A stretch of DNA of 64,000 nt from Bromus sterilis (Eukaryota > Streptophyta > Magnoliopsida > Poales > Poaceae), in NCBI GenBank assembly GCA_950022295.1, contig OX465600.1, positions 202,397,782 to 202,461,781 of the forward strand, given 5' to 3'. A model generated the notes under the pieces. That model made no database searches and had not been told where the DNA came from. It was given only the letters and a program-made list of their open reading frames with translations. This document shows, in pieces, positions 36,103 through 48,163 of this stretch (positions are counted from its first letter, which is position 1; every line of letters starts with the position of its first letter). Position numbers and translations under genes: made by a program.

Positions 36103-36670
36103 GACAGCCGCTAATCCCTTTTTTTTAATCCGAGATAAATACAAAATCGGTCTGCGGAAAAAATAAACAGACAGGCCCATTAGGCCCACAACAATTATAG
36201 AAAAATCTAGGAAAATAATTTTTAAATTCCGTCTTCGCCAAAAATTTTAAAATAATGAAAATGAATTTTTGGCTTTACCAAAATATTAAATAAAAATAAA
36301 ATATTTTAAACTTATTTTTAAATATTTTAAAAATACTTTTCTGGCATTTTAAAAATACCGAACACTTCGAAAATTGATTTAAAAACTTTTCCGGAGCATA
36401 AATAAATTCCAAAAATATTTTTAGAAAATATTTATAACTCCAAAGTAAAATTAAATAGTCTCCCAAAATATTTTAAACTATTTTTCAACAAATTAAAAAT
36501 GGGGATAAGTCTTTTTATATCCTCTCCAGCGAACTGCCATGTGTTGAAAAATGTTTAAAAATATTTTAAAACTCCAGAAAAATGCGAAAGCGGCATGAGA
36601 TGCATATGATGATCTATTAACATCCGAATTTTAGAAAATTGGGATGTTACAAACCTACCCCCCTTAAGAT

Positions 36671-36690
36671 GAATCTCGTCCTCGAGATTC
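36671..36690 (-). other. Hairpin beside the C polypurine tract
   Basis: The minus strand has the stem GAATCTCG-AGGA-CGAGATTC at the end of pol, 20 bases from the LTR. It matches the stem in A1 and A2 with a four-base loop. Confidence 0.6.
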
Positions 36691-37315
36691 GGGCTGGCTA
36701 GCAAAGAGATGCGGGTGGTCTTGCTTCAGATCTTCTTCACGCTCCCAAGTTGCTTCCTCTTCGGTATGATGATCCCACTGAACCTTGAATAGTCTGATCG
36801 TCTTGGTGCGGGTAACTCTTTCTGCAGTCTCCAGAATCTTCACAGGTTTCTCCTCATAAGTCAAGTCACTCTCCAACTGAATTTCCTCAAGTGGTACTGT
36901 ATCTCTCAAAGGGATATCTGCCATCTCTGCATGACACTTCTTCAGCTGGGATACGTGAAACACATCGTGAACTCCTGACAAAGCTTCTAGCAACTCCAAC
37001 TGATAAGCTACCTCTCCTCTGCGTTCCAAGATCTTGTAAGGCCCCACAAAACGTGGTGCTAACTTTCCCTTGATTCCAAACCTCTTGATTCCGCGAATTG
37101 GTGAAACTCTGAGATACGCACGGTCTCCAACCTCATAGGTTACATCCTTGCGCTTCGCATCTGCATAACTCTTCTGCCTGGACTGTGCTATCTTCTGTCT
37201 ATCATGGATCAACTTGACTTTCTCCTCGGCATCTCTGATCAGGTCAGGTCCAAACAACTGACGCTCTCCTACCTCATCCCACATCAACGGAGTCCTGCAC
37301 TTCCTGCCATACAGT

Positions 37316-37599
37316 AACTCGAATGGTGCCATCTGAAGACTAGCCTGGTAACTGTTGTTGTATGAGAACTCAGCATACGGTAAGTTGTCATCCCAACTCG
37401 AACCATAATCCAACGCACAAGCCCTCAACATATCCTCCAAGATCTGATTGACTCTCTAACTCGAATGGTGCCATCTGAAGACTAGCCTGGTAACTGTTGT
37501 TGTATGAGAACTCAGCATACGGTAAGTTGTCATCCCAACTCGAACCATAATCCAACGCACAAGCCCTCAACATATCCTCCAAGATCTGATTGACTCTCT
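37316..37599 (-). repeat. 142-bp tandem duplication in C integrase
   Basis: Two direct copies (37316-37457 and 37458-37599) lie in the integrase C-terminal region after the catalytic Glu. As 142 is not a multiple of three, the duplication shifts the frame. Confidence 0.95.
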
Positions 37600-39871
37600 C
37601 GGTCTGCCCATCTGTCTGAGGATGGAACGCTGTACTGAACTCCAGCCTAGTGCCCAAGGTCTCATGCAACTGACGCAAAAACTTCGAAGTAAACTGAGTA
37701 CCTCTATCAGACACAACCTTGCTTGGAACTCCATGCAAGCACACGATCCTGGACATATAAATCTTGGCTAGCTTGGCACTGTTGTAAGTTGTCTTCACTG
37801 GAATGAAGTGAGCAACCTTGGTCAAACGATCAACAATCACCCAAATAGAATCATATCCTGACCGAGTCCTGGGTAAACAAGTAATAAAGTCCATACCTAT
37901 CTGATCCCACTTCCAATCTGGTATAGGCAAAGGCTGCAACAATCCTGCTGGCTTCTGATGCTCAGCCTTGACCCTCTGGCAAACATCACACAAAGCAATA
38001 TACTGGGCTATCTCTCTCTTCAGGCTAGGCCACCAAAATCTCTCCCTCAAATCCAAATACATCTTGGTATTCCCGGGGTGAATAGAATAAGGTGAATCAT
38101 GTGCCTCCTGAAGAATCAACTTCCTGATCTCTGCATCTTATGGTACACAAATGCGCTTCTCAAACCAAATGGCTCCATGCTCATTCTCACGGAAACCCTC
38201 TGCTTTCCCTCTGGTCATATTCACTTTTATCTCATCAATTTCTGCATCACTCTTCTGAGCTTCTCTGATTCTTTCCAACAGATTGGGCTTCACTTCCAAT
38301 GTTGCCACATATCCCTTAGGAACTATCTCCAACCTGAGATTCTTGAACTGCTCACATAACTCACGTGGCATATCCTCAACATTAGCAACATTGACATGAC
38401 TCTTACGACTCAATGCATCAGCAACCACATTCGCTTTACCAGGATGATACTGCACATTCAAATCATAATCCTTAATAATCTCCAGCCATCTGCTCTGCCT
38501 GAGATTCAAATCCTTCTGGGTAAAGATATACTTCAGACTCTTATGATCAGTAAAAACATCACAATGATTACCAACAAGATATTGCCTCCATGTTTTCAAT
38601 GCATGAACAACAGCAGCTAACTCCAAATCATGTGTAGGATAGTTCTGCTCATGGTTCTTAAGCTGACGAGAAGCATAAGCAACAACTCTACCTCCTTGCA
38701 TCAAAACACAACCAAGTCCTCGACGAGATGCATCACAATATACTTGGAAATCCTTATGTATATCAGGCAAACATAAAACAGGTGCAGTTACTAACCGTTT
38801 CTTCAACTCCTGAAAGCTGGCTTCACATGCCTCACTCCAAAAAAAACTTGTTCTCTTTCTTCAACAGCTCATTCATCGGTTTTGCAAGTTTGGAGAAATT
38901 CTCAATGAACCTCCTATAATATCCTGCAAGACCCAAGAAACTGCGAATGTCTCCAACTGTCGCGGGTGTCTCCCATTCTGTAACTGTTGAAACCTTGGAT
39001 GGATCCATAGCTACTCCTTCTCCTGACACAACATGTCCAAGGAATCCGACCTCCTTCAACCAAAACTCACACTTGCTGAACTTGGCATACAACTTGTGCT
39101 CCCTGAGCTTCTCAAATACCAAACGCAAATGTGCCTCATGCTCTTGCTCATTCTTGGAATACACCAATATATCATCAATGAATACCACAACGAATTTATC
39201 CAAGAACTCCATAAACACCTTGTTCATCATATTCATGAAGTATGCAGGAGCATTAGTCAATCCAAATGACATAACAGTATACTCATACAACCCATACCTT
39301 GTAGTAAAAGCAGTCTTCGGAATATCCTTCTCCCGAATCTTTACTTGATGATAACCAGAACGAAGATCAATCTTAGAGAATACAAAAGCTCCCTCCAACT
39401 GGTCAAATAGATCATTAATCACAGGTAAAGGATACTTGTTCTTGATAGTAACATCATTCAGAGAACGGTAATCAACACACATCCTCTGGGTTCCACCCTT
39501 CTTCTCAACAAACAACACTGGAGATCCCCAAGGTGACGAGCTTGGGCGAATGAACCCCTTTGCCTGCAACTCTCTGATCTGTTCCTTCAACTCTGCAAGT
39601 TCATTAGCGGGCATCCTATACGGTCTCTTAGCAATAGGCCCAGTGCCTGGTATTAAATCAATAAGTAACTCAATCTCCCTATCCAGTGGCATACCTGGCA
39701 ACTCCTCCGGAAACACATCCGGATACTCCCTCACAACACGCACATCATCCAGGCTACCCCCCTTAAGAGAATTCACCTGGGCGTGCTGATGCTTATACTT
39801 GGACACATATCTGATCTTCTGTCCAGTTGTTGTTGTCTATGAACAAGGAGTAAGTCTCGAGTTGTCCATAA

Positions 39872-39911
39872 CCGTGGACACGGCTTCTCGAAAAGATTTA
39901 ACCCTGCAGGG
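39872..39911 (-). promoter_or_regulatory. Palindrome module in the B LTR
   Basis: CCGTG-GA-CACGG (39872-39883) and CCCTGCAGGG (39902-39911) are perfect. The middle site (near 39884-39895) is one base off a perfect palindrome. Compared with A, both arms of each stem have changed together. Confidence 0.55.
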
Positions 39912-42900
39912 GTGTACCAACTACCCATTACAAGGCTCCGCATGCACGCCCATCTCTCTCAGTTGCTACCCATCACAGGCAACCATTTTATGATTTAGTT
40001 CCAAGAGATCCGAAACGACAGGTCCCTCTAACTAACAACGAACAAATCCGGGTGGCCCCCGGTGAGTCGACATCCAACTCAAAAGTCGGCCGCGCTCTCG
40101 AATCGTTCTCTACCGCCTGTCTCGGGTTTGGATAGCCGGTTAATCACACATGGGAAAGCGGGTCCTCAGCCGAACAAGGTGGGCCAGCAAGGGAACTATG
40201 TCCTCACTGGTCCGGGTTGGTTGGAAAACTACTGGCGGACGACCAGCACACACACGGTTTCAAAAGGTAAAATCGGCTTGGGCCACCACTATAAATGCTT
40301 GAAGCTAGGTATGTAAGAAAAGGGGACCCCATAAAATCCCACACGCGGTTAGGCACGCTCAGTCTTAAAACCAATACCCGGAACTCGGATCCTAGGTGAC
40401 TCGAATGGAACAAAGCGTCAGGGAGGGATAGCCTAGACCTTCCATCCTTCGTCGAATATAGTCAACATTATAATAATCATATCATCAACAACAATATAAT
40501 AATGTGATAGCCCAAACCAAGGAGTAACAGGGTAACATCGTAGCATCCTAAGCATGCAAACTAAGAAGGGGCTGAGCAACGAGCAATAGTAACATAGCAG
40601 TACATGGTTTGCTGGGAAGGGACATGGATGTATCGGTTTGAAAGAGGCTGTAAACATGTGGTAGGATCAAACATCGAACCTAACCTGTACTAGCATGCAA
40701 ACCGCTGGTTGAAATAGAATGGATCATAAGTAATGTATAGTCCTTGCCTGTTGATAAGTCGGGTTCCGAAGGTGTAGTGGATCGCAAGCTCTCATCGTCT
40801 CCGAAGGTATCCGTGGGAGCACACAAGAAGGTAAACACTGGAAAGCAATCAACGAGCAAGCATCTATTACTACGAGGAAAACACGAGCAAGCATCAACAA
40901 GAAGGCAACACGAGACATCGCACCTATCGTCGAGAGCGGTTACTAACAGGTTAAGTGGAGTACTCGTCACACACGACGATACCGCACATTTAGAAAGGTT
41001 CAAGTTGTTTAGCTACAGGTGATCAACAAAGGTTGTTAACATGGCATCTCACTCAAGCACGGAAAAGCACACAAACATGTCAAGAGGTGAAGCACAAAGT
41101 AAACTATTTATGCTAGTCAATTTAAGTGAGGCACAACCTAAACATGGCATAACACTAAGTACCCCACGACAATTAAAGGATTTGGTACTGTTCTGCCCTA
41201 AACCATATTTTAGGTTGGTTAACAACAGCAAACAATAGCATAAACACAAAGTACACGAAAAACTAATCAAGTTACATATAAAGAACACCCCAAACGGAGT
41301 TACGGTTAAAAAGATATAAGCAAAACAAGTTACGGGCACAATCTGCCAACATCACGAAGCACACTTTAGAGCTATGCATAAACAGGATAATCAATGCAAA
41401 CATGCTCGCAAATGATATTAAACTATAGTAGACATGACAGGGAAGGCATGACAAAAAGAATCATGCAAATAGGCATCATAGATCAAAATATATTATGCAT
41501 GCAACATGGCATCGGAACGTTACAGTCTTAGAGAAAAACAGAGGTGGCTGTCAAAAACAGCACCATAGCAACTTTGGATCTCAATAACTATATGACCAGC
41601 AAGCATATCATGGCAATGCAATACATATAATGGAAGTAGACATGATTCTTAACAATATGCAATTGGAATCACTCAATTCCGATAAACGGTCGTGACACAC
41701 TCGTCGACCGAAGTTGCAACAGAATAACAGTTTTCAGCACAGCGGCACATTAACATCAGGATCACCACTTTGGAGAAAGATTTAATATAGCTAAAGCACC
41801 CGAACATGACAAGTTAAAGCATGGAAATGAAGTAAACATGATGCTTAACACATAGGAAAAAGAATCAATGCAATAGGCCTCATGGATTTGACACAAGCAT
41901 CACCCAAAGTTTGAACAAAATAACATCAGCAGCACTTGACAGAATTTAGCAACAGTTAACAGTCTGGTGCCTACTTCTACACAGATTTGCACCATCAATA
42001 TGACCTCAAAATAAATAACTTCCGAAAGATGAACTCTAGAGCACACAAAGCACAACCAAACAAAAAAAGAATCACTTCGTTCCGACCTACGAGTCAACGG
42101 GAAATCGCATTACAAAACGGGATCAGCAGCAATTTAATTTCAGGACTTTGCCAAAAAATCACAGGGTTAGTTCACAGAAAAAAATAAGGGCCTCACCCAT
42201 CTTGGGCTCGGCCCAATTGTGGTTGGGCTGGATCTGGTGGCTGTTGGGAGGCCGGCTGGCTTTGCCCAGGAGGTGGGTTGCGGTGGGCCGACCCACTTGG
42301 GCGGTCCAGGCGTTGGAGAGGAGGCAGCCGTCCCCGCTGGGATGCGCTGCGGCGGCGCCGGCATGGCTGGCTTGCCGGCCACCGGCGAGGGGAGGCGGCG
42401 CTCGTGGCGGCTGCAGGGGGCCTGGCGCGGCGGCGGCGGCGGCCGGATCTCGCCGGATCCGTGCGGGGTCGCGGTCAAACAGCGGCGTCGGGGCGCGCAG
42501 AGCTCGGGCCGGAGGCCATGGCCATGGCGGCTCCGCCGTGTTCCTGCAGGGGAGAATGAGAGGGAGGTGAGGGAGGAAGAGGAGAAGAGAGGGAGGCGCG
42601 GAGGAGAGGAAAGAGGAGGAGGGGCGCGCTGCAGCGGCTCACCGGAGCGGCGCGGCTGCCGGCTGCCGGAGGCGGCGGCAGTTCCACGGGAGTGCTTGGG
42701 CGGAGGCGGGGCCGTGGCGGCTGGATCTCGGCCCGCGGGGCCCGAACACGGTTGGTGGCTGGCTGGGGGCTACGTGGCCAGATCTGGGCCGTCAGATCCC
42801 AGATCTGACGGTCTAGATCTGATGGGTGGCTAGGGTTTCGTGATTTAGGGTCAAATTGGGCAGATCTGAAAATCTAGAGGGGGTGGCTGCAAGATTTGTG

Positions 42901-42939
42901 GCTAGGGAAACCCTAGAAAGGGGTGGGATTGTGGTGGTC

Positions 42940-42947
42940 TTTATATA
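42940..42947 (-). promoter_or_regulatory. TATA box of the B LTR, copy 2
   Basis: The minus strand reads TATATAAA in GGCTATATAAAGACC, about 470 bases after the LTR start. Confidence 0.65.
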
Positions 42948-44617
42948 GCCCTGGTGGCTGGCAGTTTGCAAAAGCATCCCCGGTTTTTCTTTCGCGCACG
43001 CGGCGTCTACGTTTCTGACCGCCGGGGGTCCGCAGGACCTCCGATTCGGGTAAAACTTCGAACTGCGCGATCAGCGCGTCGAGCCGGAGGCGTTCACCTT
43101 GTGGTTGAACCGTTCCGAGAACACTTTCCGGCGCGCTATAAAAATATCCCGTTTACTTATTAAACGGGGTTTTTCGTTCCGTTGGCTGTGGTTGGTCTCG
43201 TGCGGTTTTCACGACGGTGATCGGGTGAAACCCGGTGTCGCAAAGGTCGAGTGTCAGGGTGGCAAGGGTCGGTCTCCGTCCGATACGAGATAAGAGGGGG
43301 GAAAATAATCGCCGATCGATAAATCGGGGATGCAAACACCGCAAACAAATCAGACAATCAAACAATTCACACCGAAAACAATTTTTTTTTATTTTTTGTG
43401 AAAACTGGGCTGTTACACCGAGTCATGCAATCCTACATATTCCAAGACAAGGAGTCTCTTCGCATCAAGCAATATTTAAAATAGCAATCAATTGCACATT
43501 TCCTCACGGCCTTGGAAATCCAACATACGACAGAAGTACAAAACCAATGGTGTGCCAATCAAAGTATCATCATAACTTTCAACGGACGCAACAGTTCACT
43601 GCAGACCATTATCATCTTCAGCACGTCTCCAGAAAAAACGTCATTACGCCCTTTCACATCCCTGGGTTTTAGATGGGATAGCTCGATGCTCTCGCAGATG
43701 CTCTGACAAGGGAATGATGCTCTTCCTTTTTCTAAGATTTTCTCATCTTACTTTTATTTGATTTCATCAAACAAACTCCCATTGGGAGTATTCTTTCACT
43801 ACTAAAGACAGAGAAAAAGGTAGCACGACATACACTACGAGGGTCGCGACTGATTACTCCCCTCAATTTATTTAGAACAACACATATACATGGCTTGAGT
43901 GCTTACTCGCCTCTACTACAAGGTGCTCGAGTGACTACTCGTAGGAAAGATGCAGGACGAAAAGATGCCCCCCCCCCCGAGCACTGGGACGCTTCGCGGG
44001 GGCTTATACTATAAGCCCACTCGATTGTTTTCCGAGTGGGCGCATTCTATACTAAATCCCCTCCTGAGCACTCGGACGCCCTACCGGTGCTCATACTATA
44101 AGTCCACTCGATTGTTTCAGAGTGGGTGCACTCTAATCTGGTAATGTGCCACTATTAAATGACCTGGGTTGTGATAAATTGCACACCATATGCCATGCGA
44201 GCTAGCGTGTAGGTAAGACCCCGCTGAGCTGTCGGTCGGGCCCAGACTTTCCACATCGCGACTTCACTCCCGATGGTTCCATGCTCGGGGCATGATGAAA
44301 TTTAACCACCAACGGGCGCTTTAGGTTCGTATTCAGTACGATAAACTGGCAGCATTGATCCTATAATCCCTCCTTGGCATGGACCTTGCTTGACACCAAA
44401 CGTTTCCAATCTCGTGTCGAGGGACTCGAGCTTGATTGGGATAGTATGGTATTTTACGCTAGAGCAATTCACCGCTAGCACAGTCCTAGAACATCCCTCT
44501 CAAAACTACTTCTTGTGAACAACATATGTGGCTTACAGCCTGTCACACACTACTATGACTACTGCAGGTTCGAGCCCCTGCGTGACTCTTCGAGTCCCCC
44601 AGGCACTCGGGGGCTAT

Positions 44618-45118
44618 TGACGAGGGGATACCCCCACGACTCCTTAGCAAGAGGGTACCTAGTGCGTGTCCAGAAAGAAGGCCCACTAGAAGCTTTGGCT
44701 GGCCCAAGATCATCCCACTCGAAGCACCAACGGCTATGCCTACGAGGAGTCCAAGGCGGTTCAGAGTCCATGGAATGCCCACCAAGACTAGCTAGATTAG
44801 GCAATCTCCTCTATAACCCTAGACGGACTCCTTGCGACCCAGCCTAGCATATAAAGGTTGGGAGAGGGGACGTCTAGGACACCCAATCTCGCATATCTTC
44901 ACCCTCGGCAAGAACAACCGCGTTGATACCTCTGTTGTAATCGCCTCCAGCAGATAATACATCGAGCAGGAAGTAGGGGTCTTACCGACCGAGGGCCCTA
45001 AACCTGGGAAAATCCATGTCACCTGTTAGCCGACGAGCATCACCAACCCACACTCCTCTCTCTACGATCTAAACCCAGTGTTCCTAACCATTGGATTTGC
45101 CGAGGCCGATCCACGTCA
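44618..45118 (+). repeat. D 3' LTR (501 bp)
   Basis: It begins TGACGAGGGG and ends CCACGTCA, giving a 5-bp terminal inverted repeat TGACG/CGTCA. A TATAAA box lies at 44850-44855. Confidence 0.7.
44850..44855 (+). promoter_or_regulatory. TATA box of the D LTR
   Basis: TATAAA in CTAGCATATAAAGG, about 230 bases after the LTR start. Confidence 0.6.
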
Positions 45119-45539
45119 GTAAGTGATGCGTCATCTCAATAGATATCACTCACTCAATATGGACCTACACACAAAAGCAAATAACTTTGCCGCCAATGAG
45201 TCCGAGAGGTTGCCAATCTTTCTAGTCTTGTTCTTTACAAAGGATCAATACACAAGGGGGAAATAATAATGGTGATTGCAATGGAAAGGAAATAAAAGTA
45301 GTAAAGGTGAATGGTGTAAACGATGGTGCAAATATGGATGGTGAACAAATTATAGCTGGGCAATTGACAGACTTATAAACGCACCGCAATGCTAATTATG
45401 CTACAAAAATCTAGAGTCTCAATCGTACGGGCATTACACCACAACGAGTAGACTGTTTATTCATCAACATCTACTCACTAACCATCCACCTTGAGATGTC
45501 TATCCAGAACATCTCGCTGGTATTAAGTTCCGAACCCAG
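45119..45539 (-). repeat. Diverged Athila-like LTR fragment E
   Basis: On the minus strand this resembles the second half of the Athila-like LTR at 46292-47970. Shared phrases include AACTTAATACCAG, GAGATGTTCTGGATAGA and GATCCTTTGTAAA. It is clearly more diverged. D was inserted at its left side and family B at its right side. Confidence 0.7.
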
Positions 45540-46013
45540 TGTAACAATCCGGAAATTCCACCCTAATTAATTTTTTTTGCTTGTTGCTTTATTTTTTGTT
45601 TGCTAGCATTGTTTGTAGTATTTCCTTCGCCAAATTATTAATTGGTGAATTATATTTCCCCCTCCTTCTCCTACCCGCATGCGTGACCAAACATTTCCAC
45701 CATGGCACACGACCTTTTGCGACACCGAGTTTCACCCTATCACCGTCGCAAATTCTGGCACAAGGCCAGCCATCGCCATCGGAACAAAAAACCCATATAT
45801 TTAATAAATGGATTATTTTATTGGGCACCAGAAAATGTTCTCGGAACATATTTGAAGTGAGGTAGAAGTCACCGGTTTGCCGCGTGGATCGCGTGATTCA
45901 AAGATTTACCCGAATCGGAGGTCATACGGACTCCCGCTGGTCAGAAACGTGCAACACCGGACGTGAGAGAGAAAACCGGGGGCGTTTGTGTAAACCTGCC
46001 AGCCAGCCCAGCC

Positions 46014-46021
46014 TATAAATA
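46014..46021 (+). promoter_or_regulatory. TATA box of the plus-strand B LTR
   Basis: TATAAATA in CAGCCTATAAATAGACC, at the same place as the TATA box in the minus-strand B LTR. Confidence 0.65.
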
Positions 46022-46286
46022 GACCACCCATCCTCTCCACCCATTTTAGGGTTTCCCTAAGACAAATTTCCAGCCACCCCCTCCAAAAACACCCAGATCT
46101 GCCCTCTAGCCCACCAAATCCTGAAACCCTAGGTTCCTCTGATCCAGAGCCGTCGGATCTAGCCCTGGAGGGTTCAGATCGCGCCATGTCACCTTCTTCT
46201 CCCACCTCCATCCTGCTCCAGATTTGGGCCCTGCCAGGCCCTCTCAGCCCGTCGTCGCGCCGCCTCGGGCCTGATCTAGACCGGTG

Positions 46287-46291
46287 AGCTC
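46287..46291. other. Target-site duplication AGCTC, left copy
   Basis: AGCTC precedes the Athila-like 5' LTR and is repeated at 58625-58629 after its 3' LTR. Confidence 0.9.
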
Positions 46292-47970
46292 TGATACGTC
46301 CTAAACATATCGATAATTTCTGCTTGCTCCATGCATGTTTTGTGTTATATTGCTATGATCTAGATACACTTTCATATACTTTTGATCATATTTGAACTAA
46401 CCTATTAACTCAGTGCACCCCAGTGCCAGTTTCGGTTTTCTGCTGTTTTTCTATTTCAGTTTTCCCCCATATTAAAAGTGCTCCAAAAAATTGGGAAAAA
46501 TCAGATAAAAAATCAGCGCGAAGGAACCTTCCGAAGTCCCGAAGGGGGGCCAGGTGGGACCCACCAGGGCCTCAGGCGCCTAGTTGGCGCGGCCTAGGGC
46601 TTGGCCGCGACAGGGGGGCGCCTGGACCCCTGGTGGCCCCCTTGGCTTCCCCTCTTCGCCTATATATCTTCCGTGACGTGAAACTACCGAAGACATAACC
46701 TTTTTTTGCGATCTCGCCTCTGTTCCGCCGCCGCCGCGCTTCCAAGATCGGGAGCACCAGCAGGACCCTTCCCTGCACCCTGCTAGAGGGAAGATCGACC
46801 TCCGGGAGCTTCCCCTCCACCATGGACGCTTCCCGGATGTGCCGTGAGTAGTTTCCCTTGGACCATGGGTCCGTGATCAGTAGCTATGTGATGTTCTCCT
46901 CCCCTCTTTGTTCTTCATGGTTTAGACCTCGTGAGGTGCCCTACATGATCGAGGCACATATGTAACGTTTTTTGCTTTTGCTATGCTGAGTTTGATGGGA
47001 TCTGATGGATTATGAGATTATGTTCAGATTGTGATATAATAATATATTTGGTTCTTATCTCTTATATTTTTGTTCCTAAGTAATTCTTGCATGTTCTCCG
47101 TTGATGTTTATTGCTTTGTTCAAGTAGTAGGTAGTAACTCCAAGAGGGAACGTTATGCTCGATTGTGGGTTCATGCCCCCTGATGACACGCTTGAGTGAC
47201 AGAAACATGAGTCTAGGGGATGTGTTGTTGCCACAAGAGGGAAAACAACGGTGCTTGTGACCGCGGTTGCAAGGATTGTTTACTTTGCGCAAAGTTCTTT
47301 TAATGCAGTTGTCTGTTGCCATGGTTTTACACTTTGGGTGGGGCTCGCAACTTAATACCAGTGAGATGTTCTGGATAGATATCTCAAGGTGGATGATTAG
47401 TAGTAGATGCAGTTGGATTTCAGTCTACTTATTTTGGTGTACTACCCATGCTTTTGAGCCTCTTCCTTTCTTTGTAGCATAGTTAGATTTGCGGTGCGTT
47501 TATAATCCTGTCAATTGTCCATCTATAATTTATTTACCTCGCATAGCAGTTTTATCGTCTTTTGTGAGAGAGACATCACTAGTGAACATCACGAGACCCT
47601 GGTCCATATTCTCATCATTGTTTACACGCTTATTACCTTTTCCGTATTTACTTTCAGTTTCTATCATTATCATTATCCCTTGTGTTTTGATCCTTTGTAA
47701 ACAATAAGACCTGAGAGATTGACAACCTCTCTGAACTTCGTTGGGAGCAAAGTTATTTGTGTTGTGTGCAGGTCCAGGTGAAGTAAGCAACCGAGAGTTG
47801 TGAACGGCGCCATTGTTTACTTCACCACCTACTTATCATTATCGGAGTCCTACTGATCGATCTCAACCTTGGTATCTTCACCAAGGGAAACTTGCCGCTA
47901 CACTGCATCTCACCTTCCACTTGGGGTAACCAACGAAGGGCGAGAAGCAATTATCATCTCTCACGTATCA
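46292..47970 (+). repeat. Athila-like 5' LTR (1679 bp)
   Basis: It runs from TGATACGTCC to CACGTATCA. A TATATAT box lies at 46661-46667. No coding sequence is supported. Confidence 0.92.
46661..46667 (+). promoter_or_regulatory. TATA box of the Athila-like 5' LTR
   Basis: TATATAT in CGCCTATATATCTTCC. The 3' LTR has the same box at 52490-52496. Confidence 0.6.
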
Positions 47971-47980
47971 AGCAAATTTC

Positions 47981-47998
47981 TGGCGCCGTTGTCGTGGA
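47981..47998 (+). other. Athila-like primer-binding site
   Basis: TGGCGCCGTTGTCGTGGA begins ten bases after the LTR. It resembles the tRNA-Asp-type site usual in Athila-like elements, with some mismatches. Confidence 0.8.
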
Positions 47999-48163
47999 CT
48001 CCGAGTGCTAAGATAAGGGAGTTGCGCACTACCTTTTACCTTTTCTTTTTAGTCTTGTTAGTTTAATTTTCAGTTTTTATCTCAGTCTCCTTTATGAAAA
48101 ACCACAAAAATAGTTGCTACCTTTTGCCTTTTTCTTGCTTTGCCTAGTTATACTATCTTTACC

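Larger units (their letters stand above)
33730..36651 (-). repeat. C 3' LTR (2922 bp)
   Basis: On the minus strand it runs from TGTAACATCCC to GGGTCGCTACA. It has a TATA box (36102-36095), a GC-rich region (about 35.6-36.03 kb) and a palindrome module (34355-34396). The left flank is CGGCC (33725-33729). ORFs in the GC-rich part show no domain. Confidence 0.9.
33730..39838 (-). mobile_element. Gypsy chromovirus C, 5'-truncated
   Basis: On the minus strand, pol (39806-36664) is followed by a polypurine tract (AAGGGGGGTAGG) and a complete 3' LTR (36651-33730). Gag, protease, primer site and 5' LTR are missing: at about 39838 pol sequence joins the middle of a family B LTR. The RT-RNaseH-INT order and chromo-type C-terminus make it a chromovirus related to A but clearly distinct. 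Confidence 0.85.
36664..39838 (-). pseudogene. pol: C pol (RT, RNase H, integrase, chromodomain), broken
   Basis: The 5' end is lost in the late protease region at the truncation. RT is open from 39806 to 38832 (VDYRSLN, FIDD) and then shifts frame in a T run near 38845-38852. RNase H and the spacer follow (38806-38138) and end in an in-frame TAA. Integrase follows (38119 onward) with an HHCC finger, GMDF, SDRG and TERVNQ motifs. A 142-bp tandem duplication (37316-37599) breaks the frame again. The last 258 codons (37440-36664) carry the chromo-type end (IRLFKVQWDHH, WERE) and stop just before the polypurine tract, unlike family A. Confidence 0.9.
39839..43417 (-). repeat. Family B LTR, copy 2, 3'-truncated
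   Basis: On the minus strand it starts TGTAACAGCCC at 43417 and runs left to about 39839, where it abuts C pol. It has a TATA box (42947-42940), a GC-rich region (42.3-42.8 kb) and a palindrome module (39872-39911). The flank after the LTR start is CCGAG (43418-43422). It is probably the 5' LTR of the element whose other LTR is copy 1, with the internal region lost. The GC-rich ORFs carry no domain I recognise. Confidence 0.82.
43418..45118 (+). mobile_element. 3' end of an unclassified Gypsy-type element D
   Basis: A non-coding internal 3' region (43418-44617) is followed by a polypurine tract (CACTCGGGGGCTAT, 44604-44617) and an LTR (44618-45118). The internal region carries two imperfect ~85-bp direct repeats (near 43975-44060 and 44066-44140). 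The left side is cut by family B. The right flank is GTAAG. No coding sequence was found. Confidence 0.65.
45540..46291 (+). repeat. Family B LTR on the plus strand, first part
   Basis: It starts TGTAACAATCC and matches the first ~750 bases of the minus-strand B LTR with notable divergence, for example the shared CCCGAATCGGAGGTC. A TATA box is at 46014-46021. It is interrupted at 46291 and continues at 58625. The left flank is CCCAG. Confidence 0.8.
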
